A stretch of 64,000 bases of DNA from CAVVTR01 sp963751245 (GTDB lineage Bacteria; Acidobacteriota; Thermoanaerobaculia; Thermoanaerobaculales; Thermoanaerobaculaceae). Where the stretch lies: contig CAVVTR010000006.1 of the NCBI GenBank assembly GCA_963751245.1, positions 62,001 through 126,000 on the forward strand. Reading direction: 5' to 3'. Of this stretch, positions 36,244-45,667 are shown piece by piece. How positions within the stretch are numbered: position 1 is the stretch's first letter; each line of letters begins with the position of its first letter. The position numbers and the translations under genes are program-made. Under the pieces are notes generated by a model. It did not search any database and was not told the origin of the DNA. It saw only the letters and a program-made list of their open reading frames with translations.

Positions 36244-36513
36244 CTAGTCGATGACCCTGAGCGCCTTTCCGGGCTTGAAGCGGATTGTCTTTCCGGGAGG
36301 AATGGCGACCTCGACGCCGGTCTTGGGGTTACGGCCAATCCCGCGCTTGCGGTTCTTCACGATGAACACGCCGAAGCCGCGCAGCTCGATCCGGTCACCC
36401 TGGACCAGCGCTTCGCGCATGGCGTCGAAGATCGCATTGACAGCCTCGTTGGCCTTCGCCTGCGGGAGCTCGACCGTGTCCATCACCTTGCGTACGAGAT
36501 CAGCCTTGATCAT
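36244..36513 (-). CDS. hup: HU-family DNA-binding protein
   Basis: 89 residues, standard length. MIKADLVRKVMDTVELPQAKA start, GDRIELRGFGVFIVKNRK in the body and the DNA-contact arm GRNPKTGVEVAIPPGKTIRFKPGK. GGAGGG precedes the ATG at 36513. It bends and compacts DNA. It is unclear whether it is HU or an IHF-like paralogue. Confidence 0.94.
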   Translation of the reverse strand: MIKADLVRKVMDTVELPQAKANEAVNAIFDAMREALVQGDRIELRGFGVFIVKNRKRGIGRNPKTGVEVAIPPGKTIRFKPGKALRVID

Positions 36514-36541
36514 GCAACCCTCCATCCTTCCGGGAATTCGC

Positions 36542-36571
36542 ACCCTAATCCGCCGCCGCCCGGTCTGTCAA
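36542..36571 (-). promoter_or_regulatory. Promoter of the HU gene
   Basis: Minus strand TTGACA (36566-36571), 18 bp spacer, TAGGGT (36542-36547). The perfect -35 lies inside the end of the upstream MshEN gene, so HU and the M50 protease can be expressed independently of it. Confidence 0.55.
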
Positions 36572-37702
36572 GTGGGAAGCAGGCTTGATCTTCTGTCGCA
36601 GAACGAGGATCTCGAGAGCCATGCCGGCGAGCCGGGCGACGTCCTGGACCGCCGCCGTGGGGATCGATGCCGCGGGCTGACCGAACCGGTCCAGCCAGAG
36701 GAACGCGGCGAGACGGCCGCGCACCTTGATGGGGACCACTACGGCCTCCCGGGGCGGAGGGGCGCCGAGGGCCTCAACAATAGGCGCGTTGCCCTCCAGG
36801 GTCGCGAGGGCGCCGCAGTGGAGCTGCACTCCCTGGGCGATGTTGAGGAAGACCGAGGGCCGGTCGAGGGGCAGGATGAAGTTGTGGAAGTCCTCCTGGA
36901 CCACGCCCTCGCCGCGCCAGGCCCACCCCGTCACCTTGCCCTGGTGGACGGAGAACAGCGCGACCCGGTCCGCCAACCCGGCGGCGGCGTCCAGCACGGC
37001 CGCCGCGACGTGGTCGCGGTGAGAGGCGGTGCGGAGCGCCTCGGTGAGGAGGTCGGTGCCCGACGGGGCGGTGCGGGAGGCACCGCCGGGCAGTGGGGCG
37101 AGGGTCGGGAACGAGCTGCGCGCGGTGGGAGGAGGTGCGTGGCGGGTGCCGTCGAGGGCGGTGAAGAGGTCGCGGGGGCCGTATCCCCGGCTCCAGAAGG
37201 CGCTCCAGTCGGGCCGGCGCTCCCGTGCGGAGCGGGCGGGTGGAGCCTCGCTCCCGGCGGCGGCAGGAGCGGTGGCGGCGCCGACCGCGGGGAGGGCGAA
37301 GGCGGCGGCGAAGGCGGCCTCCGAGGCCACGTGGGGCCGGATCACGAGGCCCGTCAGAGCGGCGAGCTCGTCGACGAGCACGAGGTCGTTCGGGTTCGCC
37401 ATTGCCACCGCCAGGTTCCTGCCGTGCCGCGCGAAGGCGACCACCGAGTGGCGCCGGGCGTAGGACTCGTCGATCAGGGTCCTCACCTCGGGGCTGGCGG
37501 ACGTCAGGTCCAGCGCCGTCGCCGGGGGACACCCCGTCTGCTCCGCGAGGGCTGCGACGAGGGAGCGCTCGCTGGTGTAGCCGAGGCGCACCGCCCACGT
37601 GCCGAGCCGTCCTCCCCCCCTGCGGCAGGCGTCGAGCGCGCTGCGCAGCTCGTCCGACGTCAAGCTGCCCCTGGCAACGAGGATCTCTCCGAGCTTCGTC
37701 AT
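36545..37702 (-). CDS. MshEN (GspE N-terminal) domain protein with C-terminal GAF-like domain
   Basis: 385 residues. The first ~140 residues (MTKLGEILVARGSLTSDEL ... ATALDLTSASPEV ... VAMANPNDLVLVDELAALTG) match the type II secretion/type IV pilus ATPase N-terminal domain, known to bind c-di-GMP in some MshE proteins. There is no ATPase domain. A Pro/Ala linker (~145-200) leads to a GAF-like domain (VVPIKVRGRLAAFLWLDRFG). This combination suggests a signalling protein rather than a secretion motor. It sits between rimI and HU. I cannot name its partner. Confidence 0.72.
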   Translation of the reverse strand: MTKLGEILVARGSLTSDELRSALDACRRGGGRLGTWAVRLGYTSERSLVAALAEQTGCPPATALDLTSASPEVRTLIDESYARRHSVVAFARHGRNLAVAMANPNDLVLVDELAALTGLVIRPHVASEAAFAAAFALPAVGAATAPAAAGSEAPPARSARERRPDWSAFWSRGYGPRDLFTALDGTRHAPPPTARSSFPTLAPLPGGASRTAPSGTDLLTEALRTASHRDHVAAAVLDAAAGLADRVALFSVHQGKVTGWAWRGEGVVQEDFHNFILPLDRPSVFLNIAQGVQLHCGALATLEGNAPIVEALGAPPPREAVVVPIKVRGRLAAFLWLDRFGQPAASIPTAAVQDVARLAGMALEILVLRQKIKPASHLTDRAAAD

Positions 37703-37748
37703 GTGCGTTGCGGCTCCGCGGCCGCCAGTATAGCGCTCGCGCGCCGGA

Positions 37749-38240
37749 TCATACGGGGTGGCCGTCGTCCGGGCCGGGACGGTCGCGGAGCGAGAGGTAC
37801 ATGACCATGGCGTCCTCGCCGTCGGCGTAGTAGTGGGGCCGGCGGCCGAGGAGATCGTAGCCGAGGCGGTCGTAGACCCTGATGGCGGGCGCGTTGGAGG
37901 GCCTCACCTCCAGCACGAGCCCGCGCCCGCGGCGGCGGAGGGCCTCGCCGCGCGCCGCGTCGAGGAGCGCCGCCGCGAGCCCCTGCCGCTGGTAGAGGGG
38001 GTGGGTGGCCACCTTGAGGACGTGGAGCTCGTCCGCCTGCCAGCTGGCGAAGAGGTAGGCGGCCACGCGATCGTCGGCGTCGCAGACGATACGCTGGAAG
38101 CGCAGGGGCTGGCCCACTTCCTGGAGGTAGAGCCGGGCCGGCCAGGGGTCTGTGAACACCAGACCCTCGAGGGCGGCCACGGCGGGCACGTCCTCGACGC
38201 GGGCAGGGCGGATCAGGAATCCCTGGGGGAGGGCGGCCAT
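37749..38240 (-). CDS. rimI: Ribosomal-protein-alanine/GNAT N-acetyltransferase RimI
   Basis: 163 residues. GNAT fold with acetyl-CoA loop HPLYQRQGLAAALL (Q/RxxGxG/A variant) and LEVRPSNAPAIRVYDRLGY, the typical RimI motif. The start overlaps the end of tsaB by 28 bp, and the tsaB-rimI pair is a common arrangement. In E. coli RimI acetylates S18; its target here may differ. Confidence 0.9.
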   Translation of the reverse strand: MAALPQGFLIRPARVEDVPAVAALEGLVFTDPWPARLYLQEVGQPLRFQRIVCDADDRVAAYLFASWQADELHVLKVATHPLYQRQGLAAALLDAARGEALRRRGRGLVLEVRPSNAPAIRVYDRLGYDLLGRRPHYYADGEDAMVMYLSLRDRPGPDDGHPV

Positions 38241-38878
38241 GGCCTCACGGTCCTCTTCGGCGGAACTGCCGACGGTGGCTCGAGGTAGAGGGGAACGAGT
38301 CTGCTGTCGGCGGGCAGCCTTCCCCGGCGGTGGAGGTCGATGAGGGCCTCCGCGGTGGACAGCGGCGCGGACGCCTCGGGAGTGCCCTCCGGAAGCGCCA
38401 GCCCCGCCGGCGCGACCACGGGCAGCTCGGAACCCGACAGGACGTCCAGGGAGAGGGTGACGGGATCTCCCACGCCGGTGACGCTGCCGCCATCACGGAC
38501 GAAGCGTTGGGCGTACACGACGGTCCGGCGCGCGGGCTGGACGGCCAGGCACGGTGAGGCCGGCGTTCGGGCCGCCTGGACGAGCAGGGACGGGACGCCG
38601 ACGCCCGTGATCCCGAGGGAGGAGACCAGCCCCTGGGCCGTGGCGAGGGCGACGCGGACCCCGGTGAACGATCCCGGACCGCGGGTGACGAGGACCGCCG
38701 AGAGGTCGGACGGCGCCACGCCGGCGGCGGCCAGCACCAGGTCGACGGCGCCCATGATGAGGTCGGAGCGCGGCGTCGGACCGCTCAGGGCGACGAGGCC
38801 GGGAGCGGCCATGCCGTCGGCCAGCACCGCGATCTCGAGGCGCGGGCCGCAGCCGGCGAGGGCGAGGACAGCGCTCAT
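38213..38878 (-). CDS. tsaB: tRNA threonylcarbamoyladenosine biosynthesis protein TsaB
   Basis: 221 residues, non-catalytic partner of TsaD in forming t6A37 of tRNAs. ASKHA-type fold with the conserved VTRGPGSFTGVRVALATAQG. The N-terminus MSAVLALAGCGPRLEIAVL differs from the usual LAIDTS motif by lacking its Asp, as tolerated in TsaB. The ATG at 38878 has no Shine-Dalgarno and lies 7 bp after a -10 element. Confidence 0.9.
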   Translation of the reverse strand: MSAVLALAGCGPRLEIAVLADGMAAPGLVALSGPTPRSDLIMGAVDLVLAAAGVAPSDLSAVLVTRGPGSFTGVRVALATAQGLVSSLGITGVGVPSLLVQAARTPASPCLAVQPARRTVVYAQRFVRDGGSVTGVGDPVTLSLDVLSGSELPVVAPAGLALPEGTPEASAPLSTAEALIDLHRRGRLPADSRLVPLYLEPPSAVPPKRTVRPWPPSPRDS

Positions 38879-38885
38879 GGTGAGC

Positions 38886-38914
38886 AGTTTTGCCTTTAGA
38901 GGAAGGTTCGTCAA
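38886..38914 (-). promoter_or_regulatory. Leaderless promoter of tsaB
   Basis: Minus strand TTGACG (38909-38914), 17 bp, AAAACT (38886-38891), 7 bp, ATG 38878. The predicted transcript would begin at the start codon. Confidence 0.6.
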
Positions 38915-39052
38915 GCGTCGCGCCGGGCCGGCGCACAATTCGGAGTCACTTGGCGGTGCACCATGACGCGAGATGATGTACAATCGCATTCAGATGTAAC
39001 ACCTGCAACTGAGCGGTGCGTTGGCTTTTCTGAAACCGGTGTGGAGGGTCCC

Positions 39053-40882
39053 ATGCTGCTACTTTCTGTAGAGGGTGACAGCGGTACTACGCTTACGTAT
39101 CGCCTGAGCAAGTCGCAGGTGACGGTCGGAGCGTCGAGCAGAAACGATATCGTGGTTCGTTCGGCCGGCGTGGCTGACCGGCACCTGGTCATCCATCGCC
39201 ACGACGACGTCTTCACCTTCGTGACCGTCAACCGGCAAACCGTCGTGCTGAACGGGGAGCGGCGCTCCCGCGGTGTCCTCAACCCCGGAGACAAGCTGCG
39301 GGTTGGCACCATGACCCTGGTGTTCCGGGGCGGGGAGGCCGCCGCGTTCGACGTCGTGGAGAAGCCGGCGTCCGCTCCTGCGGAGGGCGCCGGCGCCGTG
39401 GAGCCCGCGGTGCGGGTGAGCGACGGTGCCGTCGTGCACCGCGACCTCTCGGGGTTCGCGGAGATCCGCTCGCGGTTGCTCGAGCTCTTCTACCGTCCCC
39501 GGCGGGACCGACTCCACCAGGTCGTGTCGGCGCTTCACGAGGTGCTGCCCGAGGCGGAGGTGGCGATCCTCGCCCCCGGCGAGGGAGACGAGCCGGTGGC
39601 GCTGGCCTCGGTGTGGCGGGGCGAGCTGCCGAAGATCAGCCGGAAGGCGCTCGAGGCGCTCCGGGAGCCCGGCCATTTCGCCGTGCTGGAGGGGGACGAG
39701 GGCGCCACGGGCATCGTGCCGGTTCTGACGCCGGAGCGGCAGGTCGCGGCTCTCATGGCCTTGCGGCCCTACGGCTCGCTGGGCGAGGAGGGGATGATCC
39801 TCCTCGGTGAGGTGGCGCGGCACCTGGCGCTGCACTGGTCCGAGGTGGAGCGCGACGACTCGTCCTTCACGGGCTGGGAGCTGGAGGCGCGGCACCGGCT
39901 GGAGATGCTGGTTCCCGGCAGCTCGCAGGCGGTGCAGGTGCTCCGTGGCAGCGTCCTCGCGGCGGCGCACGGCAGCGAGCCGACACTGATCTGCGGCGCC
40001 GAGGGGGTAGGCCGGACTGAGGTGGCGAGGATCCTGGCCACGCTCGGGCCCGTGGGGGGCCGTCCGGTCGTGGTCTTCGAGGGGCGCGACGCCGAGCTGG
40101 ACACGCTCCGCCAGGAGCTGTTCGGGCGGTCCAAGCAGGTGACGCTGGGCGCCGGCGCCGAGGGGCTCGTGGGGCGGGCGCGGGGGGGGATCCTGCTGGT
40201 CCGCAACGTCGACCGGCTTCCCGTGTCGCTCCAGGGCGAGATGGCAGCGCTGTTCGCGTCGCAGCAGCGCGAGCCGCTGTCGTCGGCGTCGATCCGGGGC
40301 ATCGTCACCTGCGGGGAGGATCCCCTCGCGCTGGTCCAGAAGGGCCGGCTGGCGGCGCCGCTGTTCATGGTCTTCGCGCAGAGGATGCTGCGGGTCCCGC
40401 GGCTGTCCGAGCGGCGCGAGGACCTGCCCCTGCTCATCGCGGGGCTGCTGCGGCGCGCGGCCGAGGAGCAGCAGAAGAGCCTGCGGGGCATCACCCTGGA
40501 CTGTCTCAACGCCCTCCTGGCGAGGCCTTTTCCGGGCGAGATGGCGGAGCTCGTCGGCGAGATGAACCGGCTGGTGACCGCCACGCCGGACGGGGAGATG
40601 GTGCGCTGCGAGCCGCTCAGCGCGGCGACTCCCGGCGGTGTGATCACGGCCATGGATGCCCCCACCGCGCTGATGGAAGTGCTCTCGGGTGACAACCTGA
40701 AGGAGATCGTTCCCAAGGTCGAGCAGTACACCATCGACAAGGTGATGCGGCGGGTCAAGGGCAACCAGTCCAAGGCGGCCCGGATCCTGGGTATCTCGCG
40801 GGGCGCGCTCATCGCCAAGTTGAAGGAGTACTCCATCCCGGACTACCGCTACCTGCGCCGGCGCCGCGAGCGCGCCAGCTGA
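39053..40882 (+). CDS. FHA domain protein with degenerate NtrC-type AAA+ domain and Fis-like HTH
   Basis: 609 residues from ATG 39053 (GGAGGG upstream; the frame is open back to 38963). Residues 1-95 are an FHA phosphothreonine-binding domain (VTVGASSRNDIVVRS ... DRHLVIHR). A GAF-like region follows. Residues ~300-530 align with sigma54-activator AAA+ domains, but the catalytic features are gone: Walker A is GAEGVGRTE (Lys to Arg), GAFTGA is absent, and the Walker B position reads GGILLVRNVDRLP instead of GGTLFLDEI. The last ~55 residues are a Fis-type HTH (GNQSKAARILGISRGALIAKL). I infer a DNA-binding, phosphopeptide-sensing regulator that does not hydrolyse ATP or activate sigma54. Confidence 0.85.
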   Translation: MLLLSVEGDSGTTLTYRLSKSQVTVGASSRNDIVVRSAGVADRHLVIHRHDDVFTFVTVNRQTVVLNGERRSRGVLNPGDKLRVGTMTLVFRGGEAAAFDVVEKPASAPAEGAGAVEPAVRVSDGAVVHRDLSGFAEIRSRLLELFYRPRRDRLHQVVSALHEVLPEAEVAILAPGEGDEPVALASVWRGELPKISRKALEALREPGHFAVLEGDEGATGIVPVLTPERQVAALMALRPYGSLGEEGMILLGEVARHLALHWSEVERDDSSFTGWELEARHRLEMLVPGSSQAVQVLRGSVLAAAHGSEPTLICGAEGVGRTEVARILATLGPVGGRPVVVFEGRDAELDTLRQELFGRSKQVTLGAGAEGLVGRARGGILLVRNVDRLPVSLQGEMAALFASQQREPLSSASIRGIVTCGEDPLALVQKGRLAAPLFMVFAQRMLRVPRLSERREDLPLLIAGLLRRAAEEQQKSLRGITLDCLNALLARPFPGEMAELVGEMNRLVTATPDGEMVRCEPLSAATPGGVITAMDAPTALMEVLSGDNLKEIVPKVEQYTIDKVMRRVKGNQSKAARILGISRGALIAKLKEYSIPDYRYLRRRRERAS

Positions 40883-40903
40883 CCCCCTCGGGGGAGAGGT
40901 TCG

Positions 40904-40937
40904 CCGCCGGGTGGAGGGCCCCCTTCACCCGGCGGTT
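40904..40937. terminator. Bidirectional terminator between the FHA regulator gene and cdd
   Basis: 10 bp perfect stem CCGCCGGGTG/CACCCGGCGG (40904-40913, 40926-40935) with a 12 nt loop, placed between two converging genes. The T-run is short (TT), so efficiency is uncertain. Confidence 0.55.
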
Positions 40938-40942
40938 CGTCG

Positions 40943-41338
40943 TCAGGTCAGCTTGAAGATGGCGGGCAGGAGCTCGCGTAGCGAGACGATCCGTGTCTCG
41001 GTGCCATCGCCGCCGGCGAGGACGACGAGCATGTCCGGGTTGAACTCCGCCAGCACCTGGCGACAGGCGCCGCAGGGCGGGGTGCCCGGACGGTCGGCCA
41101 CGACGGCGGCCGCGACGGGGCGCGCGCCGGCCAGGACCGTGGCCGCCACGGCGTTGCGCTCGGCGCACACGGTGAGGCCGAAGGAGCTGTTCTCGACGTT
41201 GCAGCCGGTGAAGACACGGCCGTCATCGGCGAGCAGCGCGGCCCCGACGCGGAACCCCGAGTAGGGCGCGTAGGCCCGCTCGCGCGCCTGGCGCGCCTTC
41301 TCGAGCAGACGTTCGACGGTGGCGGGTGCGAGAGTCAT
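40943..41338 (-). CDS. cdd: Cytidine deaminase
   Basis: 131 residues, tetrameric-type CDA. Zinc site: CAERNA (~residues 55-60, with the catalytic Glu) and PCGACRQ (~87-93). YSGFRVGAALL and NVENSSFGLTV complete the signature. It converts cytidine and deoxycytidine to uridine forms. The ATG at 41338 has no Shine-Dalgarno; a full promoter ends 7 bp upstream. Confidence 0.94.
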   Translation of the reverse strand: MTLAPATVERLLEKARQARERAYAPYSGFRVGAALLADDGRVFTGCNVENSSFGLTVCAERNAVAATVLAGARPVAAAVVADRPGTPPCGACRQVLAEFNPDMLVVLAGGDGTETRIVSLRELLPAIFKLT

Positions 41339-41345
41339 GTCCTGC

Positions 41346-41374
41346 ACAGTAGCGCCGGCCGGCGCGGGGCTCAA
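41346..41374 (-). promoter_or_regulatory. Leaderless promoter of cdd
   Basis: Minus strand TTGAGC (41369-41374), 17 bp, TACTGT (41346-41351), 7 bp, ATG 41338. Same geometry as upstream of tsaB and actA. Confidence 0.6.
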
Positions 41375-41457
41375 GGCCCAGATGCGGCTTTCCTTGACCG
41401 TCATCGGCGGGCCGTGTACCCTCCCGGCGGTACCACGTGTGCCATCGAGGAGGCCGT

Positions 41458-42703
<1,246 letters not shown>

Positions 42704-42710
42704 GCGGTGG

Positions 42711-42738
42711 GGGCGCCCCGGCTGCGGCCGGGGCGCCC
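42711..42738 (+). terminator. Strong hairpin after icd
   Basis: 11 bp perfect stem GGGCGCCCCGG/CCGGGGCGCCC with loop CTGCGG, 8 bp after the icd stop. No T-run follows, as is common in very GC-rich genomes. Confidence 0.5.
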
Positions 42739-42778
42739 TCCTGAATCTCGCGGCACGCCGGCCACGTCGGAGGAGCAG

Positions 42779-43648
42779 ATGGGCAACCTGAGGGCGGGAT
42801 CCCCGGTGCGGCCGCGTATCTCGGCCGTCATCACGACGTTCAACGAAGAGCGGAACATCGGGGACTGCATCGACTCGCTCCTGTGGTGCGACGAGATCGT
42901 CGTCGTCGACTCCCTCTCCACCGACCAGACGGTGGAGATCGTCAGGTCGTACGGGGACCGGGTCACGCTCCTGCAGCGGCCCTACTTCGGATCGGCCTCG
43001 CAGAAGAACTGGGCGATGGACCAGACCCACGAGGAGTGGATCCTCATCTTCGACGCCGACGAGCGCTGCACGCCGGCGCTCCAGGAGGAGATCGAGGGGC
43101 TGCTGGCGGCGGGTCCCGGGGCGGACGCGTACACGATCAAGCGGCGGGTGTACTTCATGGACCGGGTGATCCGGTTCTCGGGCTGGCAGCACGACCGGGT
43201 GGTCCGCCTGGTCAAGAGGGGCGCGGGGAGGTACCCGAACAAGCGGGTCCACGCCGACATGACCACCTCCGGCCCTGCGCCGGTGCTGCGCAACCCCATG
43301 CTCCACTTCATGATCGAATCCTTCGATCAGTACCTTCCCAGAATCGTCAAGTACGGCTTCTGGGGAGCCGCCCAGGGGTGGAAGACGGGACGGCGGTCGG
43401 GGCTCGTGGAGGTCCTCGGGCGGACGGTCTGGCGCTTCCTGCGCATGTACTTCTTCCAGTTCGGCTTCCTGGACGGCATGGCGGGGCTCGTGTTCTGCAT
43501 GCTGCAGGCGTTCGGCACCTACCTCAAGTGGGCGATCCTGTGGGAGTGGCGCGCCAACGCGGAACGTGGCCGCAAGCCCGCGCTGCCTCCCTTCGAGCAG
43601 GACGAGGACGTCTGGCGCTGGAACGCGGAGGGCAGCAGCGGGGAGTGA
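42779..43648 (+). CDS. Family 2 glycosyltransferase, WaaE/KdtX-like
   Basis: 289 residues. GT-A fold: ISAVITTFNEERNIGDCIDSL, VVVDSLSTDQTVEI, QKNWAMD, and the metal motif LIFDADERCTP. The C-terminal ~90 residues contain an amphipathic/hydrophobic stretch (MYFFQFGFLDGMAGLVFCML) that binds the membrane. This layout is typical of enzymes adding heptose or glucose to lipid A core. The acceptor is unknown. The start is ATG 42779 after CGGAGGAG. Confidence 0.87.
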   Translation: MGNLRAGSPVRPRISAVITTFNEERNIGDCIDSLLWCDEIVVVDSLSTDQTVEIVRSYGDRVTLLQRPYFGSASQKNWAMDQTHEEWILIFDADERCTPALQEEIEGLLAAGPGADAYTIKRRVYFMDRVIRFSGWQHDRVVRLVKRGAGRYPNKRVHADMTTSGPAPVLRNPMLHFMIESFDQYLPRIVKYGFWGAAQGWKTGRRSGLVEVLGRTVWRFLRMYFFQFGFLDGMAGLVFCMLQAFGTYLKWAILWEWRANAERGRKPALPPFEQDEDVWRWNAEGSSGE

Positions 43649-43740
43649 GGGCGTCACGGCCCCGGGGGCGCCGGCGTCACCGGGGGGCCGCACCGGCGGA
43701 GCGCGCGCCCCACACCCTGCGTGTGCCGGCGGGCCGGACG

Positions 43741-45540
43741 TCAGCTCCCGAGCTTCTCGAGCCGCCTGAGGAAGCTCCTGGGGGGCTCGAAGCCGGTGAG
43801 TCGGGTGCCGGTGATCTCCCGGCCGTCGCGCAGGAAGATCACCGTGGGAACCCCGGCCACCTCGAACCTGCGCCGCAGCTCGTCGCTCCAGGGCTGGCTG
43901 GTGGTGAGGTCCACCTTGAACAGGGCAAGATCGCGCAGCCGGGCCGCCACGGCGGCATCGGAGAAGGTCTTCTCGTCCAGCTCGCGGCACGGCGCGCACC
44001 AGTCGGCGAAGAAGTCCAGCACCACCACCTTGCCGTCCGCCGAGGCGGCGGAGACCGCGGCCGCGTCGTAGGCGTGCCACGTGACCTCCGCGGTTCGCGT
44101 CACGGCCTGCTGCGGACGGGGCATGAGGGCGACGCCGGTGATCAGGATGGCGGCGCTGAAGAGCCGCATCACCCGGTCGACCCATGGCTGGTCGTGCCCC
44201 GGACGAGCGATGATCAGGAGGTAGAGGCCGCCGAGGACGAGAATGCCCGCGATGAGGGCGTCCGCGGTGGAGGCGGGGAGGAAGGGAGCCACGAAGTAGG
44301 CGGCCAGGGCGACGAGCAGCACGCCGAAGACCTGGCGGACGCCGAGCATCCACGCGCCGGAGTTGGGGAGCCGCTCGATGGCCCGGGTGAACACCGCGAG
44401 GAACAGATAGGGCAGGCCCAGCCCCAAAGACAGCGAGAAGAACAGCACGAAGCCGAGCGCGACATCCTGGCGCTGCCCGACGTAGGTGAGCAGCCCGAGC
44501 ACGAAGGGGCCGATGCAGGGGGCGGCGACGAGCCCCACCGCCAGGCCCATGATGAGGGCGCCGAGGAGGCCTGTGCGGCCTCCCGAGGCCCGGGTGGCCC
44601 AGGCGGGCACGCGGAGCTCCCACAGCCCGAACATGGAGGCGGCGAGGGCGACGAGGACGAAGACGATGCCACCGACCACCCACGGTGACTGGAGGGCCGA
44701 GCCGAACAGCCTGCCCGTCAGCGCGGCCGCGACCCCGAGGGCGGTGTAGGTCACGCTCATGCCCAGGACGTAGGCCACCGCCAGCACCCAGGTCCGCGAC
44801 CGGCTCTCCTCGCGCTGGGCCATGAAGAACCCCACCGTAATGGGGATCAGAGGGTAGACGCAGGGGGTGAGGTTCAGGGCGAGGCCCGCGATAAAGACGA
44901 TCAGGATCTGCAGCAGCAGACCGCTGCGGGAGAAGGTGGCGAGGAGCCCCTGGCCCTGGCCGGCGGCGGGCTCGTACTGCTGGAGCTGTCCGAGGACGGC
45001 GGGAGCGGAGCGGCCCGCGGGACCCGGGGCGGTCGCGCCGGCGGAGCCCGCGGTGGCGGGAGGTCCGCCCGGCGCCGCGCTGCCTGCGGCGACGGTGAAC
45101 GACACGTCCTCCGGCGCCATGCACGTCGTGTTGCTGCACGCCTGCGCCTCCACCGTGCCCGACAGGAGCGCGGGGGCCGCCGCGCCGGCGGGACAATGCA
45201 CGGTGGTGGTGACGGAGAAGGTGCCCTCGAACACCGATAAGGGCTTGTCGCTGAAGGCGAACGTGGCCAGGCGGTCCGGCGGGTAGGCCATGGGGTCCGC
45301 GGTCCAGCCGGCGGGAAGGTCGAGGGTGACGCGCGTGGGAATGAGGTAGGAGTCGCGGGGCCGGTTCGAGTTGACGTGCCAGCCCTCGGCGACGACGACG
45401 CGGACGGCGAGGGGGGCGCTGCCGCCGGGGGGCGGTGGCGCGGCCGCCCAGCGGGCGCTGACGCTGAACTGCGCGGCGGAAGCGAAAGCCGCCAGGAGGC
45501 CGGTGATGAGAACGGCGGGAGCAAAAATCGAACGGCGCAC
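43741..45540 (-). CDS. dsbD: Thiol:disulfide interchange protein DsbD
   Basis: 599 residues from GTG 45540 with CGGAGG upstream. Signal sequence, then N-terminal periplasmic domain with Cys pair (CSNTTCMAPED), eight membrane helices carrying the paired cysteines LTPCVYPLIP and AAPCIGPFVLG, and a C-terminal thioredoxin domain with WCAPC. It carries electrons from cytoplasmic thioredoxin to the periplasm, needed for cytochrome c maturation. Its position next to multihaem cytochrome genes fits that role. Confidence 0.94.
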   Translation of the reverse strand: MRRSIFAPAVLITGLLAAFASAAQFSVSARWAAAPPPPGGSAPLAVRVVVAEGWHVNSNRPRDSYLIPTRVTLDLPAGWTADPMAYPPDRLATFAFSDKPLSVFEGTFSVTTTVHCPAGAAAPALLSGTVEAQACSNTTCMAPEDVSFTVAAGSAAPGGPPATAGSAGATAPGPAGRSAPAVLGQLQQYEPAAGQGQGLLATFSRSGLLLQILIVFIAGLALNLTPCVYPLIPITVGFFMAQREESRSRTWVLAVAYVLGMSVTYTALGVAAALTGRLFGSALQSPWVVGGIVFVLVALAASMFGLWELRVPAWATRASGGRTGLLGALIMGLAVGLVAAPCIGPFVLGLLTYVGQRQDVALGFVLFFSLSLGLGLPYLFLAVFTRAIERLPNSGAWMLGVRQVFGVLLVALAAYFVAPFLPASTADALIAGILVLGGLYLLIIARPGHDQPWVDRVMRLFSAAILITGVALMPRPQQAVTRTAEVTWHAYDAAAVSAASADGKVVVLDFFADWCAPCRELDEKTFSDAAVAARLRDLALFKVDLTTSQPWSDELRRRFEVAGVPTVIFLRDGREITGTRLTGFEPPRSFLRRLEKLGS

Positions 45541-45620
45541 GATACCTCCGGTCCGGCGCCGTGGTCGGCGCGGACGCCTCGGGATGGGATTGTGCCACGG
45601 ATCGCGTCGCGTGACCGATC

Positions 45621-45649
45621 TTGACATTATGTGAAGACTCGCACAACAT
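45621..45649 (+). promoter_or_regulatory. Promoter of the 11-haem cytochrome operon
   Basis: TTGACA (45621-45626), 17 bp, CAACAT (45644-45649), about 18 bp before the ATG at 45668, with a GGGGGGAA ribosome site. The -35 is perfect, the -10 weak, which could mean an activator is used. Confidence 0.5.
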
Positions 45650-45667
45650 GACCGCCGGGGGGAACTG

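Noticed and set aside
40904..40937. Riboswitch or small RNA between the FHA gene and cdd
   Set aside because: Simple hairpin between converging stops; terminator is the plain reading.
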